The notes beneath the pieces are model-generated. The model was not told the origin of the DNA. It saw only the letters and a list, made by a program, of their open reading frames with translations, and did not search any database. A DNA stretch of 64,000 bases from Symbiodinium natans. Its lineage: Eukaryota > Sar > Dinophyceae > Suessiales > Symbiodiniaceae. This document shows, piece after piece, positions 8,571 to 17,820 of the stretch. Made by a program: the position numbers and the translations under genes. The DNA is taken from positions 62,001-126,000 of the forward strand of contig CAJNDS010000036.1 of the NCBI GenBank assembly GCA_905221605.1, written 5' to 3'. Every line of letters starts with the position of its first letter. The stretch's first letter is position 1.

Positions 8571-11399
8571 GTAAGGCGCGGCACGGCCGGGTCTTGCTTC
8601 GTTCGCAGACGGCGCTTCTGGGGCCGCCCGAAGCAACAATGCTTTGATTTCTTTACACTGTTCAGACAACGCTTCCTGCAGATCAACCTTTGTGATGGCA
8701 CTCTGGGAAATCTGTGCAATCTGTTGGGCAACTTGTTCTTGCTGATGCATTAAAGTGCGTGTGGCTTGCACAGACTCTTCAGCCATGACTTTGGCCTCAG
8801 CACACTGCTCAGCGACAGAAGCCTCATGCTGCTCAAAACGGTTGGTGAGATTCCCGAGAGCAACATCGAAATCACCCTTGATTGCGCTGATCTTCTCTTC
8901 CATCTCTTTTCGCAGATCTTGCATCAGTGCAAGAGTGGGGCCAGAGGATGTAGTCGACACTGTTGTAGGTGCTGCAGAGGATTGAGAACTGAAAGCACTT
9001 GGCTTGCGCCCTGCCAGCTGACGGTCAAGGGCTCTTCTCAGCTCAATGGGGCCTGCAACCACTGTTTCACGTCTCTGGGATGGGTGATGGGGTTCCATCT
9101 CTGAGATTAAGGCCAAACTGCCGCCAACATACACCGTATCATTAGGAGGAGGGTCGCTATTCCCTGATCCTATGGTCCACGTGACACCACTGACCTGCTT
9201 GAGCGGGGTGGCTCTCCAACCCATCTGTTGCAGGAGTTCTTGCATGGCACTCCGGTCCATCTCCTGAGGAATAGGTGTCATCATCCACCGCTTCTCAACT
9301 GCCACATTGACGAGTTCATTGGCAGGCTTCCACTGAGGTTCCAGTCTCACGCGGACGCTTGAGTAGTGTTCAGCTTTGACCCGAAGGCCCAAACTTGTTT
9401 TACCCCTCACTAGGCCACATGATTCCTGGATAGACTTGAGGACTGTCATCCCTTGGTCTAAATCCGCAGAAGGTAGCCAAATTACCTTGTAGAGGCCGCT
9501 GGCAGTGTATGTGGTCGCATCTTTTGGGGTTATAAAGGTCCCAGCAACACCTGATTGCTTCACCAGGTTGTCCACTGCAGCTTTGTCCACTCGCATGAAC
9601 AAATGCCATGTCTCGGCATCATCAGCTGACTTAGCAGGCGTTCGCCCTTGGAAGTAACGTCTGCTCCATGAAGCCTTCATTGCTTCTTGGAGGCCCGTTA
9701 TTGCCTCAACCACATGACGATATGGGTTGCTTGTTACAATATCCCAGGACTTGACGTACTCCCGCCGTATCTCAACCGAAATGACAGCGTGGTCTTGCAC
9801 TGTCAGGCTATAATGCTTCGGGGCTGCGCTGATTTTGGAAGATGATTTTCCAAACTGGACCGCGAAACCACGCACTAATACCTTGCTGCCCTTATGCCAT
9901 GCCGGGAAAGTGAGCGCCTCACAAGTCAGCATACCAACATTTGGTACTGTTGTGCCGGTGATTACTGCCACCATTTCGTCTTCAGAGGACACACCGTGAA
10001 TGCGTGCAAAGACCTCAGCATCAAGGGCCGACACAAGAGCCGCACCTTTGCCAGCAACTACCAACCTGTCAATGATTGGCAGCGGCGCATCCGATTGGTC
10101 TATAAAGAAGCCCGCATCTAGTCTCAAGTCCACAGACTCATTCTCCTTATCTGCCAGGGCCTGTGCCCACGGATCACACTCATCAAATGGGTCAGCGGGC
10201 TTAGCGCTAGACTTCTTGCTGTTCTGAAGCTCTGACGGCAGTACCAGGCGGATTTTCTGGCCCACAATGCTCTTGATTTGTCTCCATGGCTCAACTGAAG
10301 CTAAGGCCTTCTGCAGAGCCTCTTTCCCGACAGCCTCTAACACTTTAGCGGCTCTGCCTGGGGCCTCCGCTGTTGGGACCCCTCGCATTGTCAACAACTG
10401 TTCCAGACGCTTCATGTCTGGTTGCTCCCGCCCTCCCCCGCGAAGCCGAGCTCGAAAGCGTACAATCATGTGCTGCCCGCTCTCAATGACATCATCTAGG
10501 CTATAGATCTTACCATCACACGTGAACCAGACATTGTCACAAGGTAAGGCCGGGCTAAGGCCTAACCACTCACGTAAGGTACACCGGTGTGAAGGCAAAT
10601 GTCGATGGTGGAACTGGCCTGCCAAATCAACAAAACCTGAGCATGGTATATGGTCAGCGTGATGTCCATCACCCTTGCGTTTGCAAAACGGTTGCTGTCG
10701 AGCACCCAACTTCATTTTCAAACGCATGGGGCATCCGGCCTTAATGAGGGAATCTTTGGTGACGACCTCCTCGCCTTGTAAAAACCACAGGTTTTCCCAT
10801 GGAATTTGTATCCAATGGCGTAGCCAATGCTGGACCGTCATGACTTGTGACGGTGTTGGTACTTCATGCCAAACCCCAACTAAATCAACGAACCCAGACG
10901 AAATGTCAAGAGCTGGCGAAACCGTTGACAACGACATAACACTGGGCAACTCTTTTTGAGCAGTGTGATTCGGCACACTAATTTTCTCAGCAAAGCGTGG
11001 CACTGAGGAGCTGGGTGTTGGAGTACACGACTGTTGACAGCCTAGGTTGCGAACCAATCCTGATGCCCGTCCTGCACGCGGAATTTGCACATGCCAACAT
11101 CCGTCGCGAAAAACAGGCGTACAAGCCCCAATGACTGTGTAAACATGTCCCAACATCACATTAGGCGACCAGTTGCACTGAAGGACCACCTTGACATCTT
11201 CGGCACGATATTGTTTGGTTGCATGGCATTGACCAAGGTGTAATGGCATGTCGGCGTTGATCAAATAGCCAGTGGCTGTACCATTGACTAAAGGAGTCAT
11301 CCATTGTACCACCAATGCATTCCGGTTGGACCACCTCATGTGCGGCAACCAAGCGCGGTAGCCGAACATGGGGCAGTCCCACAAACATGGAGGATCCAT
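8568..11399 (-). CDS. LINE ORF1: RNA-binding/assembly-type protein with two ubiquitin-like modules
   Basis: About 943 codons from the first ATG (11399). The frame is also open upstream, but only GTG precedes it. Two related blocks occur at about residues 169-234 and 255-323, each starting SGFVDL and having a WxxLWFL/NVWFTCDG-type core. The second ends RFRARLRGGG, like the C-terminus of ubiquitin. A mixed charged middle follows. The last 140 residues are heptad-rich (repeated Glu, Gln, Ala and Leu from about LALMQDLRKEMEEKI), predicting a coiled coil like the trimerisation region of other LINE ORF1 proteins. No classical CCHC knuckle was recognised. The role as ribonucleoprotein scaffold is inferred from position and coiled coil. 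The ubiquitin-like reading is by pattern, not by alignment. Confidence 0.85.
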   Translation of the reverse strand: MDPPCLWDCPMFGYRAWLPHMRWSNRNALVVQWMTPLVNGTATGYLINADMPLHLGQCHATKQYRAEDVKVVLQCNWSPNVMLGHVYTVIGACTPVFRDGCWHVQIPRAGRASGLVRNLGCQQSCTPTPSSSVPRFAEKISVPNHTAQKELPSVMSLSTVSPALDISSGFVDLVGVWHEVPTPSQVMTVQHWLRHWIQIPWENLWFLQGEEVVTKDSLIKAGCPMRLKMKLGARQQPFCKRKGDGHHADHIPCSGFVDLAGQFHHRHLPSHRCTLREWLGLSPALPCDNVWFTCDGKIYSLDDVIESGQHMIVRFRARLRGGGREQPDMKRLEQLLTMRGVPTAEAPGRAAKVLEAVGKEALQKALASVEPWRQIKSIVGQKIRLVLPSELQNSKKSSAKPADPFDECDPWAQALADKENESVDLRLDAGFFIDQSDAPLPIIDRLVVAGKGAALVSALDAEVFARIHGVSSEDEMVAVITGTTVPNVGMLTCEALTFPAWHKGSKVLVRGFAVQFGKSSSKISAAPKHYSLTVQDHAVISVEIRREYVKSWDIVTSNPYRHVVEAITGLQEAMKASWSRRYFQGRTPAKSADDAETWHLFMRVDKAAVDNLVKQSGVAGTFITPKDATTYTASGLYKVIWLPSADLDQGMTVLKSIQESCGLVRGKTSLGLRVKAEHYSSVRVRLEPQWKPANELVNVAVEKRWMMTPIPQEMDRSAMQELLQQMGWRATPLKQVSGVTWTIGSGNSDPPPNDTVYVGGSLALISEMEPHHPSQRRETVVAGPIELRRALDRQLAGRKPSAFSSQSSAAPTTVSTTSSGPTLALMQDLRKEMEEKISAIKGDFDVALGNLTNRFEQHEASVAEQCAEAKVMAEESVQATRTLMHQQEQVAQQIAQISQSAITKVDLQEALSEQCKEIKALLLRAAPEAPSANEARPGRAAPY

Positions 11400-11570
11400 G
11401 GCAGACCAAGGGGGCCGGCCCTGAAGAAGAACCAACCCAAAAAACCCCCGAACCAACCACGCCAAAACAGAACCCCGCAAAGAGACCCCAACCACAATCC
11501 TATCGGCCCACCTTAGCCCGTCTCTAAGCGGTCCCGGCCGCGGGAGACTGGGACCCCTGGGCCAGAGCGG

Positions 11571-11775
11571 CTGGGTTTACGGGTTTAGGGGTTTAGGGGT
11601 TTAGGGGTTTAGGGGTTTAGGGGTTTAGGGGTTTAGGGTTTAGGGTTACCCCTAAACCCCTAAACCCCTAAACCCCCAAACCCCTAAACCCCTAAACCCC
11701 TAAACCCCGAATCCTAAACCCCTCAACCCCTGAACCCCTAACCCCTAAACCCTCAACCCTAAACCCTCAACCCTA
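11571..11775. repeat. Head-to-head telomere-like junction
   Basis: TTTAGGGG units run to about 11,645 and then switch within TTTAGGGTTACCCCTAAA to CCCCTAAA units, which continue to about 11,720 and degrade into CCCTCAA/CCCTAAA to 11,775. G-rich strand facing C-rich strand in this order is the arrangement left by joining two telomere ends. Confidence 0.85.
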
Positions 11776-12159
11776 ACCCTGACATCATACGTGCAAAAAG
11801 AGGGGAGGCGCCTCGGCTCGGGGGACTGGCTTTGGAAGCCGCCTGGGCCGGATGTCAGGAGAAGAAGCAACTTATGCGGAGGGTTTAGGGTTTAGGGTTT
11901 AGGGCTAGGGTTTAGGGTGTAGGTTTTGGGGGTTTAGGGTCTCGGATTTGGGGCTGTAGGGCTCCCCAGGACCCCTGTAAGGTACCCGGTACGTTACTCG
12001 AAGACGTGACGGCGCAGCCATGGAAAGCCTGCGCGTCAAAAGCGTCTAAACCCTAAACCCTAAACCCTAAACCCTAAACCCTTAGGCAACATAGCTCGGA
12101 ACATGGCCGTGCTCTCGTGCCAGTCGCTGTGTGTGCTGTGGCAGCAGGAAATCCCTAAT
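11776..12159. other. GC-rich fragments and telomere-like blocks, no gene
   Basis: Contains TTTAGGG blocks at about 11,880-11,960 and a CCCTAAA block at about 12,045-12,085, with unique GC-rich inserts. No supported gene. Confidence 0.6.
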
Positions 12160-12253
12160 GGTCCATGTGCCTCATAATTATATACGTGGGCCCAGAAGCC
12201 CGATATAGGAAGTACTTTAAGGCCCAAGTATTCCCCATTTAGGTACATGGACC
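12160..12253. repeat. MITE-like repeat, family E copy
   Basis: Inverted arms GGTCCATGTGCCT and TAGGTACATGGACC. Internal GGGCCC, CCCGATATAGG and TTTAAGGCCC match the family-E layout. Confidence 0.75.
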
Positions 12254-13457
12254 CTTAGGGATATGTTGTCCTGCTCAGCACAGCGCCTGGGAATGTCACC
12301 TCATGGAAGGCTACTCTCGCAGCGCCAGACAACTTGTTTAGGGTTTAGGGTTTAGGGTTTAAGGTTTAGGGCTTAGGAGTGCAGGTCTGGGAGGGTGTAG
12401 GGGGAAAGCAAGAAGGTTTGAACAGGATGAGAACTGAAGGATACCTGGCTGAGCTAGGAACTAATTATTCATATGAGGTTTGATATATAGGAAGTGACAT
12501 CAAAGAACCCCAAGACATGAACAATCAAATCCTCAAGCCGAAGCTCAAACCCAAACTAACTAAAGCAAAGCTTAGGATTTAGTGTCTTGGCTTGCGGGCA
12601 TAGGGCTGAGGTGCACGGCTTGGGCTTTAAACTTAGACTCAATCATGGGAGACTACACATTTTCCAAGTGAGGCCTCCCTAGTGCTTATGCTTATAGCTA
12701 GTCATGAACATTCAACAAACCCAAAGGGGCCATGTAAATATGTAGTCTATACTTGGGCCCGAAGGGGTTCCTACATGGTGGCATTAGGGGCCAAAGTATA
12801 TACGATCACCCTAAACCCTAAACCCTAAACCCTAAACCCTAAACCCTAAAGGTACACAAGCCCTTAGGGAAAGCGGTTCCAAGCGAGATGCGGCCGTCGC
12901 CCGACGCATCGCCTCTTCGATGTCCTCTGCCACCGGAGGAATTTAGGGTTTAGGGTTTAGGGTTCAGGGTGAGGAATTTGGGGTTTCTAGGGTTTCACTA
13001 GATTTTCCGGGGTCCCAAAACCTTTCAAGGTCTTAAGGTCTTAAGAGCTTCGGTTGTTGGTGCTCCGGCTTGTCCACTCTTGCATGTCCTCGTCGTCCTC
13101 ATCGACGTCATCGTCCAGCGACAACCTCGGCAGACCCCTGTCGTGATCTGCCCGCCCTACGCACACATTCTTCCTTGCTCAGAGCCGTAAATCCCAAAAC
13201 CCTGAACCTGAAAAATCGAAGACCTACGGCAGCTCGCACCCCTTGACTTCCCTGGCCTAAGTCCCGAACCCTATACCTTCATAAGCCCAATCATAACCCA
13301 AAACCTTAAACCTCCTACGCCCGAAACCCGGAACCCTCAACCCTAAACCCTAAACCCTAAACCCTGAACCCTGAACCCTGAACCTGGGTGCCCTGCGCCG
13401 TCTCCCATGGGCGCGGCCCTGACGCCTTGGGCGCGGCCCGGTGCTCGGGCGCCCTAA
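12254..13457. other. Repeat mosaic with a half family-E copy, no gene
   Basis: TTTAGGG or CCCTAAA blocks lie at about 12,335-12,370, 12,808-12,850, 12,942-12,975 and 13,335-13,385. A half family-E copy (12,734-12,812) and unique stretches fill the rest. No open frame of note. Confidence 0.55.
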
Positions 13458-13549
13458 GGGTCCATGTACCTAAATAGGGAATACTTGGGCCTTAAAGTAG
13501 CTCCTACATAGGGACTTTTGGGCCCGAATATGTAATTTGAGGTACATGG
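13458..13549. repeat. MITE-like repeat, family E copy
   Basis: Opens GGGTCCATGTACCTAAATAG and closes TTGAGGTACATGG, with GGGCC and GGGCCC inside. It is one of the clearest copies of the family. Confidence 0.75.
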
Positions 13550-13620
13550 TGCCGTAATGGGAGATTACCCTATGTGTATGTTCTGTTCCTACTTATGCCT
13601 GCCACTTTATCTACTTCTTA

Positions 13621-13635
13621 TAGCTGCTGCTGCTG

Positions 13636-13712
<77 letters not shown>

Positions 13713-13795
13713 GCTACTGCTACTGCTACTGCTACTGCTACTGCTACTGCTACTGCTACTGCTGCTACTGCTACTACTGCTACTACTACTATTAT

Positions 13796-13877
<82 letters not shown>

Positions 13878-14034
13878 ACGACTACGACTACGACTACGAC
13901 TACGACTACGACTACGACTACTACTACTAGTACTACTACTACTTCTTCTACTACGACGACTACTACTGCTACTACTGCTGCTACTACGACGACGACGACG
14001 ACGACTACTACTACTACTACGACTACTACTACAG
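13621..14034. repeat. Compound trinucleotide microsatellite (CTA/CTG/ACG)
   Basis: About 410 bp made only of CTA-type triplets, arranged in blocks: pure CTA, alternating CTG-CTA, CTA again, then (ACGACT)n, ending in mixed ACG/ACT. Long open frames of Thr, Tyr or Ser here are artefacts of the triplet repeat. Confidence 0.95.
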
Positions 14035-14059
14035 CGCTCAGGTTTCCGAATCACATTAA

Positions 14060-14978
14060 ACCCTAAACCCTAATTTAAACCCTAAACCCCCCAATTGGAG
14101 CTTAGGGTCGCCAAGGATGTGCTGAAACGATGCCTGGGAATACAAAGGGCGCATGCTTTTCTAGAAGCAGGGTTTAGGGTTTAGGGATTAGGGCACAAGA
14201 GTAGCCTGGGAATACAAAGGTTGCCGCATTTTGGTTTCAAGGGGGCTTAGGAGGGAACCTAAACCCAAAGAATGGCTAAGGGCCTGCTCTGGGTCCTAGT
14301 TGTTTGGAGCTTAGGGTCCAGCAGGTGCTTGTGAAAATTGGCGAGTTGAAACTTTAAAAAGGTCCGGCAGGAGCTTGGTGATCCTAAAAACTCGTGTCTC
14401 TTCAGATTTAAGGAGGGCTGGGTTTTTCCCAAAACCAAAAAACCCTAAACCCTGAACCCTAAAACGTAAACTCTAGGCCCTAGACCCTACGGCAGGTCGC
14501 GAGCTTTAGGTTTAGGACTTACCTGCTGACTGAATTCAGGGTTCCCTTTTTGAGGGACTCTTGCAAGTAGGGCTTTGGGGTTTGTATAGGGTTTTAGGGT
14601 TTTTAGGGTCTAGGGTACAGGGTCAGGGTTTTTGGGCGGTTTGGAGGGAATTAAGGGTCTAAGGGCTCCCGACGTACCCGAAACCCTAAACCCTAAACCC
14701 TAAACCCCAAACCCTGAACCCTAAACCCTAAACCCAAAACCCTGAACCCTAAACCCTAAACCCCAAACCCAAACCCTAAACCCTGAACCTGACAAAGGCC
14801 CCAGCCTTCCCCATCGCGGCGACTGGAGCAATCGAGCTCGGCGCCGAACCGCCCGCCTGGGCGAGGGTGGAGGGGAGAGGGTTTAGGGTTTAGGGTTTAG
14901 GGTTTAGGGTTTCGGGTTTGGGGTTTAGGGTTTAGGGTTTAGGGTTTAGGGTAGGCTATAGCGTTCACAGGGTTCAGG
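14060..14978. other. Telomere-like blocks and a family-F repeat, no gene
   Basis: A family-F copy lies at about 14,196-14,302 (ends CTGCTCTGGGTCCTAG). CCCTAAA-type runs occupy about 14,685-14,790 and TTTAGGG runs about 14,880-14,955. The rest is degenerate telomere-like sequence and short unique pieces. Confidence 0.6.
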
Positions 14979-15077
14979 TTGGGATGTTCCCCCTTATTCT
15001 AACAGCCCTTGATAGGGATTCCAGTACCCCCTATGATAGTCCCTATAAGGACTGCTAGTATAGGGGGGAACCTCCCC
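14979..15077. repeat. Palindromic MITE-like repeat, family A, copy 2
   Basis: Starts TTGGGATGTTCCCCC and contains TCTAACAGCC and its inverted partner GGACTGCTAGTATAGG. Orientation and length match the other A copies. Confidence 0.8.
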
Positions 15078-15091
15078 AGGTTCAGGGTTCC

Positions 15092-15192
15092 CCCTGGTTC
15101 TTAGAAGGGAATGAGGGAATGAGGGCCCTACATAATCCCTTAAAGGGTATATATAGGGTCGTCATTCCCTCCTTCCCTCCTAAGAACCAGGT
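15092..15192. repeat. MITE-like repeat, family D copy
   Basis: Inverted ends CCTGGTTCTTAG and CTAAGAACCAGG flank AATCCCTTAAAGGGTATATA. A longer relative with internal tandem copies lies at 41054-41309. Confidence 0.75.
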
Positions 15193-15870
15193 TCAGGGTT
15201 TAGGGTTGTGGGTTTCTTGTTGAAGCTTGTCTCCCCGCTCCGATGGGTCCAGGCTTTACGGTTTGCAGGGTTCACTATTGTTGTTGGGCATCCTTTTGGG
15301 GAGCAGTCATCCAAGCCATCACGTCTTGAGCCCAAACCGCTTGAACAGCTCTCAGGCTGACCTCAACCGTTCCACCCATTGTTGAGCCGGGTTTGGGCTG
15401 ACTGGTAACCCTAAACCCTAAACCCTAAACCCTAAACCCTAAACCCTGGTCACCCTCGTCACAGGTGGGAACCGCCCGAGGCAGGGAGGGGCTTATGGCT
15501 TATTTGTTCTGTTGGGACGGGGATGGGGCTTCTGGCGACGTGGGCATGAAAGTAGGTAAGGTTTTACGGGTTAGGGTTCAGGGTGTATAACTTTAGGGTT
15601 TAGGCTTTCGGGTTAAGGTCATAACATCGAAGCCTTACGAGAAGAGCCCTGAAGCCTCCAAAAGCATAAAGGGTTCAAGGGTTCAAGGGTTCAAGGGTTC
15701 AAGGGTTCAAGGGTTCAAAATTCAGGGTTCAGGGTTGAGGGTGTAGGGTGTAAGGTTTGCGGTTGAGGAGACAATCCACGGCCCTGGCAGGCTTTGGCGG
15801 GGCTGGCTCGTCCTCATCGTCAGTCTCACCTGGGTCAAGACCCTAAACAAACAACCTAAACCCACTTTCC
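15193..15870. other. Telomere-like blocks and (GGGTTCAA)n, no gene
   Basis: CCCTAAA block at about 15,410-15,447; six GGGTTCAA units at about 15,669-15,717; unique GC-rich inserts elsewhere. No supported gene. Confidence 0.55.
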
Positions 15871-15959
15871 TTGGGATGTTCGCCCTTGTACTAACAGGGA
15901 TGATAATAGGGGTACTAAAATCCCTATTTAAGTCTGTTAGTATAAGGGGAGCATCCCAA
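15871..15959. repeat. Palindromic MITE-like repeat, family A, copy 3
   Basis: Runs from TTGGGATGTT to GCATCCCAAA, with internal ACTAACAG and CTGTTAGTATAAGGGG as the inner inverted arms. Confidence 0.75.
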
Positions 15960-16195
15960 ACACATTCCAAACAAACCGACGAAACCCGAAACCCGAAAGA
16001 AAGCCCCCCCCCCCCCCCCCCCCCCCCACACACTGAACCCGAGGCTTGGGAGGGGCACAACCCTAAACCAAAAAACCTTCAACCACTTCGCAAAAAAGAC
16101 CCTAAGCACTTCAACACCAAACCCTAAGCCCCAAACCTTAAACCCCAAGCACCAAACCCGAAACCCCAAACCCTCTAAACTCACCGAACCTCTTA

Positions 16196-16515
16196 TTCAT
16201 GTGCTTCAGAACCCCGGAAAATCCAATATAATAAATCCCTATATTGCCCTTATGGGAAGAGTCTTGTCTTTTTTGGGGGGGGCTTCCCAAGCAAATTGTA
16301 GGCCTAAACCCTTGACCCTAAACTTTTTTTTTTTTTTGGGGGGGGGGGGGGAGGGGGGAGGGGGGTTGGGGGGGGGGGGGGGTGGGGGGTGGGCGGGGGT
16401 GGGGGGGGGGGGGGGGGGGGGGGGTGGGGGGGGGGGGGGGGGGGGGTGGGGGTGTGTGGGGGGGGGGGGGGGGGGTGTCTTTTCTCCGGGCTTTCTAAAC
16501 AAATCGCAGTAACCT
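16196..16515. repeat. Family-B-like repeat plus a 150-bp poly-G tract
   Basis: 16,196-16,300 resembles family B: TGCTTCAGAACCCC, CCCTATATTGCCC, then TTTTTTGGGG and AAGCAAATTGTAG. From about 16,326 a run of T is followed by about 140 bases that are almost all G, with a few T, A and C. This is a strong G-quadruplex candidate and a likely sequencing-error hotspot. Gly-rich and Pro-rich frames across it are not genes. Confidence 0.7.
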
Positions 16516-16559
16516 ACAAGCCCTAAACCCTTTAACCCCACCGAACCTCTTAGCCTACT

Positions 16560-16960
16560 CCTTGGTTACCCTAAGCCCTAAACCCTAAAACCCTAAACCC
16601 CACACCCAAAACCCCCTAAACCCTAAACCCTGAAACCATAAACCCAAAACCCTAAAACCCTAAAACCCTAAACCCCAAACACCAAACCCCAAACCCTAAA
16701 CCCCAAACCCGCTGGCCCAGGGCCTCATGAGGCCCCGACCGAGCATCGCGAGCACCTCGAGGCGAAGACAGGACTTTAATGGGAGCTCGTAGGGTTTAGG
16801 GTTTAGGGTTTAGGGTTTAGGATTTAGGGTTTAGGGTTTGGGGTTTGGGGTTTGGGGTTTGGGGTTTGGGGTTTGGGGTTTAGGGTTTAGGGTTTAGTGT
16901 TTAGGTTTCAGGTGTTTAGGGTTTAGGTGTTTAGGGTTTAGGGTTCAGGGTAACTACAAG
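16560..16960. repeat. Telomere-like blocks in both orientations
   Basis: CCCTAAA/CCCCAAA variants run to about 16,710. A GC-rich insert of about 80 bp follows, then TTTAGGG/TTTGGGG runs at about 16,793-16,950. Confidence 0.8.
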
Positions 16961-17066
16961 TTGGGATGTTCCCCCTGATACTAACAGTCCTTAATAGGGA
17001 TTATAATAGGGGGGGGGGTACTATCATCCCTACTAAGGACTGGAAGTGCAAGCGGGAACATCCCAA
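16961..17066. repeat. Palindromic MITE-like repeat, family A, copy 4
   Basis: TTGGGATGTTCCCCC to GGGAACATCCCAA, with a GGGGGGGG loop-side expansion. It is preceded by AACTACAAG, as is the copy at 30856. Confidence 0.8.
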
Positions 17067-17710
17067 ACGGGGACGCCAAACTGGGAACCCCAAGAGTATA
17101 GTGGTGCATGCCTACTAAATCTTGGGGTTCCCTGCTCTGCTTGGGGCTCCCAAAAGGATCCGTTTAGGTTCTAGGGTTTACCATGTTTAGGGTTTAGGGT
17201 TTAGGGTTTAGAGTTAAGTGTGAGGGTTTAGGGTTTGGAGCCCTCAGCCCCGCCTCGTTGACTTGGGCCTTCGGGATTGCGGGCGTGGCCTTGGCTTCCG
17301 CCTTGGCTGCGGCCTTTGCAACCGGCCTCCGCGCCCATGCCCGGGTTCAGCGTAGGGTTTAGGGTTTAGGGTTGAGGGTTTAGGGTTTAGGGCTTAGGGT
17401 TTAGGGTTTCATTAGGGGGCTTCGGATTTCGGATTTAGGATTTACAGTTTCGTGATGCAAGACCTAGTGGCAACTCAAGGTTTTCCAGGTTGTTTAAGAG
17501 AAAGGGCTTAGCCAGGCTTAGTGATTCAGGGTTCAGGCTTTGGGGTTTAAGGCTTTCAGATGTCTGGCTTGGGGTTTCCTGTACAGCTTAGCATTAGTTA
17601 CTTGGTATATAAGTCGAACACTCTAAACACCACCGCGTGGGGTTAATCAGGGTCACTACTTGGAGGTTCATGGTAGTTCTGAATAGGATTTAGGGTGCAG
17701 GGTCCGGGGC
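17067..17710. other. Telomere-like blocks and GC-rich inserts, no gene
   Basis: TTTAGGG blocks at about 17,185-17,240 and 17,350-17,410 surround a GC-rich insert (17,240-17,350). No gene is seen. Confidence 0.5.
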
Positions 17711-17820
17711 TACTTGGAGGTTCATGAGTAGTTATAGGTAGGGCTATAAGTCGGGTACCTATACCTATTTTCTGACTTAAGGTACTTGTAAGCCTACTTA
17801 TAACTACCCATGAACCTCCA
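17711..17820. repeat. MITE-like repeat, family C copy
   Basis: Inverted arms TACTTGGAGGTTCATG and CATGAACCTCCA, with inner arms GTTATAGGTAGGG and CCTACTTATAAC. A second partial set of arms lies just upstream (17,655) and downstream (17,935), suggesting nested insertions. Confidence 0.8.

Larger units (their letters stand above)
2441..11570 (-). mobile_element. Near-complete LINE (non-LTR retrotransposon) in a telomere-like array
   Basis: About 9.1 kb on the minus strand. Order from its 5' end (high coordinate): short GC-rich leader, ORF1 with coiled coil, one UGA, then ORF2 with apurinic-type endonuclease, reverse transcriptase, Zn knuckle and RNase H, then a 3' UTR of about 75 bp. It ends at GGGGTTTATGCAA (plus strand), merging into TTTAGGGG repeats. 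No poly-A tail is present; the octamer may act as the tail. A related 3' end lies at 30660. The open frames suggest recent insertion. Confidence 0.9.

Noticed and set aside
11400-11495. ORF1 start at GTG 11495
   Set aside because: The frame is open upstream, but in a eukaryotic element the first ATG (11399) is the better choice.
13557-14066. Long open frames of poly-Thr, poly-Tyr and poly-Ser
   Set aside because: They are translations of the CTA-type triplet repeat and have no independent coding evidence.
14222-14242. Sequence resembling the dinoflagellate spliced leader (CATTTTGG-TTCAAG)
   Set aside because: The 5' part of the leader is missing and the stretch belongs to repeat family F, so the resemblance is probably chance.
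16201-16541. Gly-rich and Pro-rich frames
   Set aside because: They arise from the poly-G tract on the two strands.
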